A stretch of 64,000 nt of DNA from Porpolomopsis calyptriformis (GCA_951640195.1 OX621172.1:1488001-1552000), one strand, 5' to 3'; shown: positions 1-10,750, counted from the stretch's first letter. Translations and numbers: made by a program. Notes: generated by a model not told the origin, from the sequence alone.

Positions 1-297
1 TGTATCATTAATCCTGGATCTCAGATAATCACCATGTCCAAAGCTGTTTGTCACAATTTAGGACTAATCTATGACCTGACCATTCAACTCAATATGCAAT
101 TAGCGAATGGCAAAATAGACCAATCCTTAGGTCTCGCAAGGAATGTCCCCTGTCAGATTGGTGATATAACCCTCTACCTCCAGACTCATGTTATTCGCGC
201 TCCCACCTACAATATCTTGCTTGGAAGACCATTCGACATTTTAGCACAAAGTCTCGTCAAGAATTTTGCTGACAAAAACTAGACAATCACTATTTGT
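1..297 (+). pseudogene. Retropepsin (aspartyl protease) domain of family C element
   Basis: Frame 1 starts inside the active-site region. The motif I-N-P-G-S-Q-I at codons 4-10 stands where retropepsins have D-x-G-S, so the catalytic Asp is Asn here. Downstream, NILLGRPFDIL (around 216-250) matches the second conserved protease segment (hydrophobic-LG-R/Q-P-F/W). Element F shows the same two segments (LLDTRSMIT and MILRQPFDLL). A retropepsin processes the Gag-Pol polyprotein; this copy would be inactive. The frame closes with TAG soon after the domain. There is no promoter or start because the 5' part lies outside the window. Confidence 0.75.
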
Positions 298-759
298 GAT
301 CCAAATTGCAGAAGGACTGTCACGATTCCGATGGTTCCACAAGGTCTACTGAAACATCGTTCAGATTTTCCCTCATCAAGGATTTGATTCCTGATCAAGG
401 AGAGATCACGATAATTCTAGATTACAACCACACTACATCTATGCTATCTGTCAATTCCTGTGTGCCTCTACGCACAACAAATAAAGTTTCAACAGTTTCC
501 CATGCTTATTTATCCGCTTGTGACCTCCCCAACCTTATCTATAAATCTTGATCGACTAGCAATTGAGCTTCCAATTCCAACCGTCTTGATCGATTAATAG
601 AAATTGCAACCTTCCTCACATCAAAAAAGAAATACAAACCTATCTCAAAGAAAGTTCACTCCATAGTAGCTGAACTCCCCAACAAGTTCCGAATAATGTG
701 AATAATCCTTGGCAGTCCACTCGCAGACATACCAACACTTGACCCGAACCCCCTGACAT

Positions 760-1119
760 TTACTCCAACTGAACGATACACAACCAAACAAATGGAGCTT
801 GTTAATAAAGCTTACCCCAGAGATTTCCTTTGGCCTTAGGAAAGGGCCCTCCTTCATGATTTCATGAGAAAGCAAGATCTCGCCTTTGCCTAGAATGACT
901 CTGAATGAGGATGTTTCAGATCCGACTTCTTCCCTCCCATTGACCTTCCGGTCATACCACATACGCCTTGGGTGCAGAAGAATATTCCAATTCCCCCAGG
1001 GATCTACTATGAAGTGTGCAAAGTTATCCAGCAAAAAATTGACGCTGGTGTCTATGAACCCTTGAACTCCTCCTATCAATCGCGATGGTTCACCATTCTA
1101 AAGAAAGGAGGGAAAGAAC
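760..1119 (+). pseudogene. Connection and N-terminal reverse transcriptase segment, family C
   Basis: The frame carrying PHTPWVQKNIPIPPGIYY and QKIDAGVYEPLNSSYQSRW is the entry to the RT domain of gypsy elements (the 'P-I-P-P-G ... I-x-x-G-x-Y-E-P-S-x-S-x-Y-x-S' segment). It is nearly the same as the segment in element F at 26907-27100 (KNIPIPPGIFDTVLKVI). The frame runs in-phase into the insertion point of element A at 1119 and continues at 8030. One upstream TGA replaces a likely CGA codon. Confidence 0.7.
1115..1119 (+). repeat. Target-site duplication AGAAC, left copy (element A)
   Basis: AGAAC immediately precedes the 5' LTR and recurs at 8025-8029 directly after the 3' LTR. This is the 5-bp duplication expected of a Ty3/gypsy integrase. 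One copy of the pentamer suffices to keep the family C RT frame open across the site. Confidence 0.95.
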
Positions 1120-1479
1120 TGTCAGAGATATATTTTTTCTTTTTCCTTTACTTGTCTATTCCTATTTATATCAGACAGTTTACATTAATAGCCGCTTAGC
1201 CACCTAAGCTCTGCTTAGTAATAGAAGGTGACCAAGCCATATCTATATTTAGTCTACCATCACTCTCCTTATCTACATGACTCATCCATAGTCGTTACGA
1301 CTCACATGTAGTCAGTATGACTCATACTTAGCTAGTATATAAAGCTAGCAGTAGATAGACTTAGGATAAGTCTGTTTCTTTCATTAACACCCCCAATCAG
1401 TAGTCTGCCAACCCTTTAAAACCCTACACCCAGAGCCTGAAGTAAAACCTTGTGATCAACCCTAGACTGCTGTCTAACA
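1120..1479 (+). repeat. Element A 5' LTR
   Basis: The 360-bp LTR starts TGTCAGAG and ends CTAACA, and is repeated at 7665-8024. It holds the TATA box (1336-1343) and predicted transcript start (about 1368). Compared with the 3' LTR all differences I found are transitions, and at several places this copy has TG where the other has CA (for example just before the terminal TCTAACA). That pattern implies an ancestral CG lost on opposite strands. Confidence 0.95.
1336..1379 (+). promoter_or_regulatory. Element A LTR core promoter and predicted transcript start
   Basis: TATATAAA at 1336-1343 is followed 32 bp after its first base by AAGTCTGTTTCT (1368-1379). That dodecamer is complementary, with one mismatch, to the sequence just after the LTR (1480-1491). 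The spacing fits RNA polymerase II initiation at or near 1368, so the complementary stretch would be the 5' end of the element RNA. An inverted copy AGACTT lies just upstream of AAGTCT. Confidence 0.7.
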
Positions 1480-1491
1480 AGAAACAAACTT
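1480..1491 (+). other. Self-complementary primer-binding site of element A
   Basis: AGAAACAAACTT directly follows the LTR. It pairs at 11 of 12 positions with the predicted 5' end of the transcript (1368-1379). No tRNA-type PBS beginning TGG is present. In Tf1 and its relatives the first bases of the RNA fold back onto such a site and prime minus-strand synthesis; that role is inferred here from position and complementarity. The single mismatch is a G-to-A change consistent with the general decay. Confidence 0.7.
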
Positions 1492-1659
1492 CCTTCTTGC
1501 TCACTCCACGCTATACAACCTCTACTCTGTCTGGCCAGCACTGAAGGTCTTCACCCACCAGATCACTTTCACCACCCAGACATCAACATCGATTAGGCTT
1601 GCTCTCTCCCCTTGGATTCCCATCAAGCCCCCCAATATCCAACTGCCACCGTTCCACCA

Positions 1660-3000
1660 ATGGTTTTGACTCGTTCATCATCTACTATCCCTCACCCTGC
1701 TATCCCTCCCTCCCAGGAAGGCTCTCTCCCTCCTGTCCCAGCTCCCTTCCATAATGAGATGGTTGACCCTACTCAAGAAGAAGAACAAGAAGAAGAACAA
1801 GTGGGTCCCTCTCACTCAAAAGGGAAAGGTCAAGTTGAGGACAATAATGAGGATGAAGAAGAAGATCCACATGTATCCTTCAAAACCATGAAGCAGGATT
1901 ATCAACAATTGCTGCAGGTCCAACAAGACCAAGCACAAGCAAGTCATAGAATTGAACAACAACTTCAAATATTGATGGCCAACCTCATAGGCCCCCAACC
2001 TGTCCCTGCCCCTGCCCCTGTCCCTGCCCCTGCCAAGATTAAGATGAACCCTCCTGATGAATTCTCTGGGGATCCCACCAAGCTTTGTAACTTCCTGCAT
2101 CAAGTGAAGCTGAACCATTTGGGACGACAAGGAATCTCAGAGGCCAACAAGATTATCTATGCCTTATCATATATGATTGGAGGAAATGCAGAACCATGGG
2201 CTGAGCGTCAAGTAGATGCTTACACAACATTAAACTGGGTTTGTGCCGATTGGGCTGTCTTTGAACAAGCCCTCACCTGAGACTTTGGAGACTTGGACCC
2301 CAAGTCAACTGCTCAACTGAAGATCAAGGATGTCAAGCAGTTCAACAAGAGTGCAGAGGAGTACAACATCAATTTCAATTGATGGGCCCATGATACTGGA
2401 TATGGACAAGAAGCTTTGATAACTTTATATAAAGATAGACTCAACCCCTCCCTTTTGCGACAGATCTACCTTTCAGATCGTCAACCAACCACCCTCCTTG
2501 AATGGCAGTCTTGTGCTACTGAACTTGACAGGTGACATTGAGAATTTCTAGCTAGAACATCTTCTAAGCCCCAGACTCGCAACACTCGCATCACCAACAC
2601 TCCCTACCAACAAGGACCACCTGCTGGTCCCTCCACCTATTCCAACCCTGCTACCCCCAGAATCAAACAAGAAGAGAAGCCTGCTTCACTAGGAGGAATT
2701 CCCAAAGGAGCATGTTTCAACTGTAGACGATTTAGCCACTTTGCCAGTTCTTGTCCCAATGCTCCTAGGACAAGTACTTCTGGTTCTGGAAGCTGCTCCT
2801 TCACCCTAGCAGCTAGAGGTCATGCAGGAAAGAAACCTGGTCGAGGGAGAAAGGTTCAAGTTCTGGAGACCTCAGCCTCGATTGAGGAGGTTAACTCCAA
2901 TGAAGATTCTCGTCAAGACTTTGAGAAGTGTGGTATTGTCAACTGGGAGCCTAAGAGGAAAGAAGAGCTGAAGAGAGCTTTGGAGAAACAGGGTTTTTGA
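1660..3000 (+). pseudogene. Element A gag (nucleocapsid-type, one zinc knuckle)
   Basis: The structural protein of element A packages the element RNA in cytoplasmic particles. From ATG 1660 the frame is 447 codons to TGA 2998-3000. It has an acidic, Glu-rich N-terminal third, a Pro-Ala repeat near codon 115, the retrotransposon gag core (from PPDEFSGDPTKL to the tryptophan-rich AEPWAE segment), and a CCHC zinc knuckle CFNCRRFSHFASSC near 2716-2757. Internal stops at 2278, about 2380 and after AGG near 2533 are all TGA in places where CGA fits. The open frame extends upstream to TTG 1612 without a nearer ATG, so the start is uncertain. Length is unchanged (no net indel). The last codons before the stop overlap pol in the -1 frame. 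Confidence 0.85.
2991..2997 (+). promoter_or_regulatory. Candidate -1 ribosomal frameshift site at gag-pol junction, element A
   Basis: In the gag frame the codons read CAG GGT TTT TGA, so the heptamer G-GGT-TTT fits X-XXY-YYZ and lies directly before the gag stop. Slipping back one base gives GGG TTT TTG and enters pol, which then stays in one frame to 6578. The same heptamer plus TGA occurs at the same place in family B copies at 33754-33760, 45720-45726 and 53652-53658. The role is inferred. Sushi-ichi and its domesticated relative PEG10 are known to use -1 frameshifting at this junction. Confidence 0.7.
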
Positions 3001-6000
3001 ACAGTCCGGACAATAGCTTGTGCATTGCGGACTTCTTTTCTATATGTACCACTACCCCTATGCAATCTATTTCTCAAATTCTTGGTGCACTTGATTCGAG
3101 TAAAGAAGCTTTAACCATACCCCTTTGGTTGGAAACCACAGACACTGGTAGATGAATTGCCGCCAGTGCATTGATAGACTCTGGTGCCTCTGGGTGCTTT
3201 ATAAACTGGAACTTCGTGCAGGAGCGCGATATCCCTTTTTATCAATTGGAAGGACCAATCCCCATGTGGAATGCAGATAGGACAGACAACTGAGGAGGTC
3301 CCATTGAATATGCTGTAGACCTGTGGATGGAGATGCCAGATTTTCCTAGGGAATGAACCCATTTGGAAGTAACAAATTTAGGAGATATGATACAGGTTAT
3401 CCTCGGCTACCCATGGCTCAAACGTAATGATCCCCTGGTTGACTGGAAGGCTGGAACACTGACTTCATGTCAGACTGTGGCCCCAACCAAGACTTCTCAG
3501 GCTGGAGTGATAGTGTCACGAGTAGGCTCTATGTTGAATAGTAACTCCTACGCCAAAATTATCAGATTGGTCTCACTGGGAGACCATGCAAGACCCACTA
3601 CCGTGGAGGAAGATATGAAGAAGTATGTGCTGAAGAAATACTGGAGGCACTGGAAGGTGTTTATGAAGACTACCTTTGATGAACTTCCCCCATGATGACC
3701 AGAATTTGGCCATGCGATCGATCTCGAACCTACCTTTAGACCCAAGATTGGAAAGGTGTACAAACTCACTGAGTATGAACAAGGAAAGCTGAATGAATTC
3801 CTAGAGGAACAACTTGCAAGTGGATGAATATGACGATTGAACTCTAAACAGGCTGCCTCATTCTTCTTTGCTCCTAAAGGTGAAGAAGTTAATGCCCAAG
3901 GACAAGATACTGGACTACGTCCAATCCAAGACTATCGCTATCTGAATGCTCACACAATCCCAGATGCCTACCCCTTACCTCTCATCTCTGAGATTATTCA
4001 ACAGACCAAGTTATCAGAAGTGGAACTGTTCACAGTCATGGATATCCGATGGGGCTTTAACAATATTCATATCAAAGAAGGAGACGAATGGAAAGGAGCC
4101 TTCAACACTCGATGAGGGCTGTTCAAGCCCACTGTCATGTTCTTTGGAATGCGAAACTCGCCTACCTCCTTCCAACAAATGATCAATGTTCTCTTCAAAG
4201 AGGTTATCAATTCCAAACAGGTCCACATCTATATTGACGATATCTTGATCATGGGAAAGGACCTTAATGAACTCACCTATTGGATGGAACGAACTCTAGA
4301 GATCATGGAGAAGAACCAACTGTCCTGCAAACCCGTCAAGTGCCAGTTCGAGAAAAAGGAAGTGATTTATCTGGGGATGATGATCTCAAAAGGCCACATT
4401 GCCATTAACCCCAAGAAGGTTGAGGCGATCAGAACCTGGCCTATCCCCCAGAAGAAACAAGATCTCCAATCCTTCCTTGGCACTGCCAACTTTTGGTGAA
4501 GGTTTATCAAGGATTACTCCCTGATTGCTCGTCCTCTCAATGAGCTCCTACGAAAGGATCAAGAATGGATTTGGACCCCTAGGCAACAACGTGCTTTTGA
4601 TACCCTCAAGAATGCACTTACCTCTACTCCTGTTTTGAGAACCCTGAAGCCAGACCTTCCTTACCTTCTGGAGATAGATGCCTCTGGTGTTGCCCTGGGT
4701 GCAGTGTTGTCCCAGAAAGAGAATGATGAAGAAGATTGGCACCCCATTGGCTTCTACTCCAAGACCCTCCTCCTAGCTGAACGAAATTACCCCACCTATG
4801 ACCAAGAGCTTTTGGCCATCATATCTGCCTTGAATGAATGGAGATATCTCCTACAAGGGACATGACAGCCCATTATGATCAAGACTGATAACCAGTCCCT
4901 CCAATACTTCATGGCCAGCCATCAACTCTCCAGATGCCAGGCTAGATGGTCTGAGTTTTTAGCTTGCTTTTGGTTCAGAATCAGCTACCAGCCTAGGATC
5001 AAAAATAAGGCTGATGGACTCTCCAAATGTCCAGATCATTATCCAGAGTCTTATGAGGAGGTGGAGGATAAGGTCCTTCTGCCAAAAGAACTTTTTATCA
5101 ATGTGCTTTTCATTAATGCGATTATCAGTTTATCATCCCCCAACTTTTTATCCAAGCTTTGCTTTCATTCCCCCCTGCCCCTTGAGATCATGGCCAAAAT
5201 TGAAGATCCCTCTTCCAGATACGCCCACATAGATGGCATTGTGCATAATGCTGGAAATCGTATAGTTGTGCCAAAGGACATATCTTTGTGCATGGAAATT
5301 ATTCGATTGACCCACAACACACCCACTGGTGGCCATCCCGGTATTGAGAAGATGAAGGAATTGCTCCTCCGTAATTACACATGGGAAGGTGCCCCACAAG
5401 ATATCACCAATTACGTGAAGTCCTGCCTTGCTTGTCAACAGACCAAGGTTTACCCACAGAAACCCACTGGACTTCTCCAACTGTTACCCCCTCCTACTAA
5501 ACTGTGGCAACAGATCACTGCTGATCTAATCATGGAACTCCCTAATTCAAAAGGATTTGATGCTATTCTAGTTGTGGTGGACAGATTCACCAAACGGGCT
5601 CAATTCATCCCAACAACTGGAAACCTATCTGCTAAAGGAACTGCTGTGCTGTTTCAAGAACATGTCTGGAAGCACCATGGATGGCCAGAGAAGATCATTA
5701 CTGATCAAGGAACCCAATTCTCATCAAAATTTTCTACGTCATTGAATGAACTCCTAGGAACCACTTCTGGGCTTTCTACTGCCTATCACCCCCAAACAGA
5801 TGGACAAACCGAACAAACCAATCAAGAGTTAGAGTAGTATGTACGGCTCTACACTAACTTCATGCAAGATGATTGGAAAGATTGGTTAGCTCTGGCGGAG
5901 TTCACTTATAACAACTGAGAACATTCCTCCACTCACTAATCCCCCTTCTGGCTTGAATATGGTCGACACCCTCACACCCCCTTATCAGTTCCAACCCAAA

Positions 6001-6578
6001 CCTCAAATCCCGATGCCAACAAGTTTTACATACAGCTTACTAGAGCTAGAGAGAACGCTGAAGAGTCTCTTCAAAAGACCACTAACTCAATGAAGCTCTA
6101 TGCCGATCGAAAACGTCAAAAGGAACCCACATTTTACGAAGGACAAAGGGTCTGGCTTGATGCCAAGAATTTGAAAACTGGCTGGCCCACAAAGAAACTG
6201 GATGTCCGCCAGCTTGGACCTTTTATAATTCTAAAACAAGTATCGCCTGTGGCTTACCGACTAAAGCTACCACTGTTATGGAGGATCCACCCCGTGTTTC
6301 ACGTTTCACTACTCAAGGCTCTAGAGGAGAATCTCGATCTCCATCCGACAATTGAGGAAGATGATAACCTCCGACCACCTCCAGACGTGAGTGAAGGAGA
6401 GCCTGAGTACAAAGTGGAATGTATCCTAAATCATACCCCAGGAAAACGAAATTGGCAATACTTAATCAAGTGGAAAGGCTACCCAATAGAGGCAGCCACC
6501 TGGGAACCATGATGAAACCTCAAGCACGCAAAAGACATCTTGATGAATTATGAAAAGTCTATTCAAGCAGCGATTTAA
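2991..6578 (+). pseudogene. Element A pol: protease, RT, RNase H, integrase, chromodomain
   Basis: The polyprotein copies element RNA into DNA and integrates it. One frame of 1196 codons holds, in order: retropepsin (ALIDSGASG near 3170); RT with LRPIQDYRYLN, FFGMRNSP and the catalytic YIDD box at 4230-4241; RNase H (EIDASGVALGAVLSQ, then ERNYPTYDQELLA and TDNQSLQYF); integrase with an H-H-C-C finger (HNTPTGGHPGIEK ... CLACQQTK), the D-D-E core (TADLIME ... IITDQGTQFSS ... YHPQTDGQTEQ) and a GPF/Y segment; and a C-terminal chromodomain (YLIKWKGYPIEAATWEP). Fifteen stops break it: TGA at 3153, 3291, 3354, 3693, 3696, 3825, 3831, 4113, 4497, 4863, 5916, 6510 and 6513, TAG at 5835, TAA at 5937. 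Most sit where related copies have Arg. There is no net frameshift. Catalytic residues otherwise look intact. Confidence 0.92.
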
Positions 6579-6692
6579 CTCTCTTTCACAAATACTACTG
6601 ACATCACAATCATTGAATCTCTTTTTCTCCTTTTCAATCTCCAACAATTATAAGGACTTCGCCTTCCCAACAATCATCAAAAGAAGAATGAA

Positions 6693-7385
6693 ATGCCCTG
6701 CTAAGTTCTTTACGCCTGCAAGTCAACTGGGAGGCATCCACCTTGAGGGAACCCCCCTGCTTCTACCTCCAACCTCCCCCCCAATTCCTCTTCCTCCTCT
6801 TCCTCGTCCAACAGTGTCTTGGTTACCCAATGGTTCAAGAAGCCAAGATGACGTATGGATACTATTGACAAGCCGGGATGAAATCGCAACTACCGAGGGC
6901 TTCCCTTTGCCAAGGTTGAGCACCTATCTGGGTGCCCCGAGACCTACATCCCTTTTATTTCTGGAGCACGTCGATGTGAACTCAACTACGACTATTACTG
7001 GTATATGTTCGACAAGGACAGTGACTTTGACAACAAGAAGAATCAACTTGAAGATTGGCTGGAGGCATACCAAGTTGGGCACCAACTTTTGATGGTTATA
7101 CCAGACCAGGACGAATCCGATGTTACCACCCCCACTATCCCCAAAGACCCTATCTCGCACTGCATCCATCGCATTGCCAACTGACTCTATACTGCCTGGA
7201 ATGGCTACCACTCGATGATGGATGCCAAGTATGAAAGGATCCGTGACCTGGAGGAGAATGCAGTGATGTGTAGGGAGCTGGCTGAAACTTGGTTGCGACA
7301 TGCCTGGGAGTTGGACAACCGCTACTACTGGTTTAACCCAGATGGATACCTGCTTCAACCCCCAGTTTATGATGGCGCGACCTAG
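6693..7385 (+). pseudogene. Element A third ORF, between pol and 3' LTR
   Basis: A reading frame of 230 codons starts at ATG 6693 (MPC), 115 bp after the pol stop, and ends at TAG 7383-7385. The N-terminal part is Ser/Pro-rich with a poly-Ser tract. The rest looks like a folded, charged protein (NYDYYWYMFDKDSDF, then NQLEDWLEAYQVGHQLL, then AKYERIRDLEENAVMCREL, then RYYWFNPDGYLLQPP). In-frame stops (TAA after MPC, TGA near 6747, 6852, 6879 and 7182) look like decayed Gln or Arg codons. I see no signal peptide or membrane segment, so it is not env-like. Family B has an unrelated-looking ORF at the same place (37549-38265, and 42028-41316). Function unknown. Confidence 0.6.
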
Positions 7386-7664
7386 GGACTGCATGCTATT
7401 CCCAAATGATGGGTATACCTTGTGCCTCCCTTCTAGAAGTGTGGTTAGAGAAGGTGATATCTACTGGAGAGTTGAGGAAAAGTATACCTAGTGGATAGTC
7501 TTTGATCTGACATCTGTCCACTCATCCCTCCTCTTCATCGCTCACCCCTCTCATCACCCCTCTGCCCACCTCTACCATCCCTTTACACCTCCCCTTGACA
7601 CCCTTCCTTCGCTTCAAAGGGTCTTCTTAAAATTCAGGACGAATTTCCTTTTTGTGGAGGTGAA

Positions 7665-8024
7665 TGTCAGAGATATATTTTTTCTTTTTCCTTTGCTCAT
7701 CTATTCCTACTTACATTAGACAGTTTACATCAATAGCCGCTTAGCCACCTAAGCTCTGCTTAGTAATAGAAGGTGACCAAGCCATATCTATATTTAGTCT
7801 ACCATCACTCTCCTTATCTACATGACTCATCCATAGTTATTATGACTCACACGTAGTTAGTATGACTCATACTTAGCTAGTATATAAAGCTAGCAGTAGA
7901 TAGACTTAGGATAAGTCTGTTTCTTTTGTTAACACCCCCAATCAGTAGTCTGCCAACCCTTTAAAACCCTACACCCAGAGCCTGAAGTAAAACCTTGTGA
8001 TCAACCCTAGACTGCCATCTAACA
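7665..8024 (+). repeat. Element A 3' LTR with preceding polypurine stretch
   Basis: The LTR is 360 bp, TGTCAGAG to CTAACA, and is preceded by the purine-rich GTGGAGGTGAA at about 7654-7664, the likely plus-strand primer. It is followed by the second TSD copy AGAAC (8025-8029). The stretch 7386-7664 between the third ORF and this LTR is pyrimidine-rich and I see no gene in it. Confidence 0.93.
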
Positions 8025-8029
8025 AGAAC
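8025..8029 (+). repeat. Target-site duplication AGAAC, right copy (element A)
   Basis: This is identical to 1115-1119 and directly abuts the 3' LTR end at 8024. After it the family C reverse transcriptase frame resumes (LRIIHSLK). Confidence 0.95.
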
Positions 8030-10750
8030 TTAGAATCATTCATAGTCTCAAACTACTTAATCAAGTCACAATTCGACATTCAGGAGTGATGCCAATTCCT
8101 GAACACTTAGCCAAACAGTTCAGCGGTCAATCCTGCAGTGCTATATTCAATCTTTGCATCAGATATGACAAATGAGTGATCGCACCTTCATCCCACGATC
8201 TAACCACATTCCAAACACCCTATGGGGCTCATCAACTAGTTACCCTACCTATAGGATGGACCAATTCCATGCCCATTTTTCATGACGACATCACCTATAT
8301 TCTCCAACCAGAGATTCCTGAGTTTACGATCTCCTATATCAATGATATCCCTGTGATGGGTCCCACAACTCGATACATATTACCCAACAGATCCTATGAA
8401 ACAATTCCAGAGAACGACAGAATTCGACAATTCATGTGGGAACACTTCGGGAATCTCAATCAGATAGTCCAGCAAATGAAATATTGCAGTGGAACCATGT
8501 TAGGCTATAAATCGTTCTTGTGCGCAGAAGAAACCACCATTCTTGGACATCGATGTACTCATTTAGGATGGCTACCTGATGAATCACATGTCTCAGCAAT
8601 CTGAAACTGGGGTCCTTGTAAAGACCTCTCCAAAGTTCGAGCCTTCCTTGGCACTATTAGGGTTATTCAGATTTTCATTCGCAACTTCACGCATCAAGCG
8701 CACCACCTAGTCAAGCTCACTAGGAAGGATATACCCTTCGAATTCAGTCCTAATGAGCTCGCCACTTAAGAAGACTTAAAACAAGCCCTTCTAGAATTGC
8801 CTGCTCTACAAGTTCTCAATTATACTTCTGATGCCCCTGTGATACTTGCCATCGACACCTCCTATATTGCTATTGGCTTTTATCTCTGCCAATGCGATCC
8901 CGACGACCTGAAGAAATGGTACTATAATTGTTTCGGTTTGATCACATTGAATGATTGAGAAAGAAGGTTCTCTCAGCTGAAACTTGAAATCTACGGTCTC
9001 TATCGAGCCTTGCGATTGCTCCGACTCTACCTCATCAGTGTTCGAAACCTCATTATAGAAGTCGATGCTCACTATATCAAAGGAATGCTAGCAAACCTAG
9101 ATATTGCGCCTCAAGCTAGTATTAACAGATGGATTGTAGCAATCCTCACATTCCATTTTACTTTGGTACATGTCTCTGGTTCAAACCATAGTCCCGACAG
9201 TCTCTCTCGACATCCCCAACAGTCTCTCTCAATGTCCCTGACAGCCTGATGACCAAGATGACGAAGAGCTGATCAATAAGGACTTTGATGATTGGATTGA
9301 TTGCATCCACAGATTAATGCACCATATCAACAATTTGCCTATGCCCTGAAAGAAAACCCTCCAATTGCCAACCTCAGTTTACTCGCAGAGTAAACATCTC
9401 AGTGAGGAGGAGGAGGACCCTATCCACCCACATACCGATTCCTACAACATCATTCCACAATCGGAAATGGCTCAACAAGATGATTAATGACTTATCCTTA
9501 TTCAAAAGTGGCTCTCAGATCTTGAATGACTGAGCAACATGTCCGACAATGACTACATGAGTTTTATATGATACTGTGAAGAATTCTTTATCAACAACAA
9601 CCGACTATGGCAAAAGAATAGACAAGGTGCTCACAAATTAGTCATCAATCTGGATCGCTGATTAGTGATCATAACAGAACTTCATGATCAAACAGGCCAT
9701 AAGGCTATTTTTGCTACCCGATCGATTGTTTCCAAATGCTTCTGGTGGCCTCATATGGCCCCTGACATAGTCTGGTTCATTCGGACATGTCATACCTGTC
9801 AGGTCCGTCAAACCATGCAAGCCCTTGTCCCTCTGACCACCTCCACACCAGCTCCCCTATTTGCCAAAATCTATGTCGACATGATGCATATGCCCCAATC
9901 TGGTCCATTTTGATATATAGTCCAAGGGCGATGCTCCCTCACCTACTACCCTGAATTTCAAATGCTTCAATTGGAAACAGTGAAATCGATTGGCAAATGG
10001 ATCTTCAAGGATATAATCTGTCGCTGGGGCTCTCTTCAAGAAATCATCACGGACAATGGAATAGCCTTCTTAGGAGCCGTAGATCACCTCACCAAGTGCT
10101 ATCGAATCAACCACATTCACATCAGCAGATACAACTCTCGCGCAAATGGAATAGTCGAATGATCTCACTTCAACATATGACAATCACTATTCAAAGCCAT
10201 CAATGGCAATCAGAAGCAATGGTCCATTGGAGCTTACTCTGTATTTTGGGCTGAGTGCATCACTACCCAAAAGTGATTGGGATGCTCACCCTACTTTGCC
10301 GTTACTGGATCTCAGCCATTGCTTCCTTTAGATATTTCTGAAGCAACATATCTCCTTCCCGCTCCAGATTCAGTTCTCTCAACAACTGATCTAATATTGC
10401 AATGCATAATCGCTCTACAGAAACGAGACACTGACTTAGAGCAACTTCAATCAAAGGTTCTCACTGCTCACCTACAGTCCACCATTTGATTCAAGAAAAG
10501 ACACAAGAAAACCATTCACAACTATGACTTCAAAACTGGCAATCTCATACTCATTCAGAACATGAAAATCGAGAAGTCTCTCAGTCGGAAGATGCATCCT
10601 CGATACCTAGGACCCCTAGTTGTGATATCTCGAAACTTAGGAAAAGCTTATATCATCACAGAGCTCGACAGATCCATCTTACATTACCCGACCACTGCGT
10701 TTAGAGTCATCCCATACTTCACCAGAAGATTGATCGCAATTCCTGAATGA
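8030..10750 (+). pseudogene. Family C pol, right part: RT, RNase H, integrase
   Basis: This continues the RT interrupted at 1119. RT: FQTPYGAHQLVTLPIGWTNS and the catalytic box at 8335-8346, which reads Y-I-N-D instead of Y-x-D-D, so the first catalytic Asp is lost. RNase H: VILAIDTSYIAIGFYLCQ near 8840 and KLEIYGLYRALRL near 8985. Integrase: zinc-binding part (HDQTGHKAIFATRS ... FIRTCHTCQVRQT, 9680-9820), core (VDMMHMPQSG, then EIITDNGIAFLGAV, then NSRANGIVE at 10150), and a C-terminal segment ending RVIPYF near 10720. No chromodomain follows. There are many TGA stops. F is the same lineage. No 3' LTR was recognised; 10751-10968 shows nothing clear. Confidence 0.85.

Larger units (their letters stand above)
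1..1119 (+). mobile_element. Family C Ty3/gypsy element, left part (protease to start of RT)
   Basis: This is the left part of an old gypsy-type LTR retrotransposon that enters the window from the left and resumes at 8030. The order is retropepsin (1-300), a decayed linker (300-760), and the segment leading into reverse transcriptase (about 780-1119, ending in ILKKGGKE). Element A interrupts it at 1115-1119. Joining 1119 to 8030 restores an uninterrupted RT frame (GGKE then LRIIHSLK), which proves the nesting. The same protein order is seen in element F on the minus strand at 24010-30000, so C and F are one family. No LTR of this copy is inside the window. It is non-functional, with stops and a substituted protease Asp. 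Confidence 0.85.
1120..8024 (+). mobile_element. Complete Ty3/gypsy chromovirus, element A (6905 bp)
   Basis: This is a full-length LTR retrotransposon with 360-bp LTRs at 1120-1479 and 7665-8024, a perfect TSD AGAAC, and internal order gag, protease, RT, RNase H, integrase with chromodomain, third ORF, polypurine stretch. The chromodomain and the self-complementary primer region place it in the Tf1/sushi-type chromoviruses. It inserted into the RT region of family C. Pol keeps one frame from 2991 to 6578 with no net indel, yet holds 15 stops, 13 of them TGA, so it is dead but little rearranged. LTR differences are transitions only. Confidence 0.95.

Noticed and set aside
6693..7385. Envelope-like protein in the third ORF
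   Set aside because: The position suggests env, but there is no signal peptide, hydrophobic fusion segment or transmembrane helix in either the A or B version.
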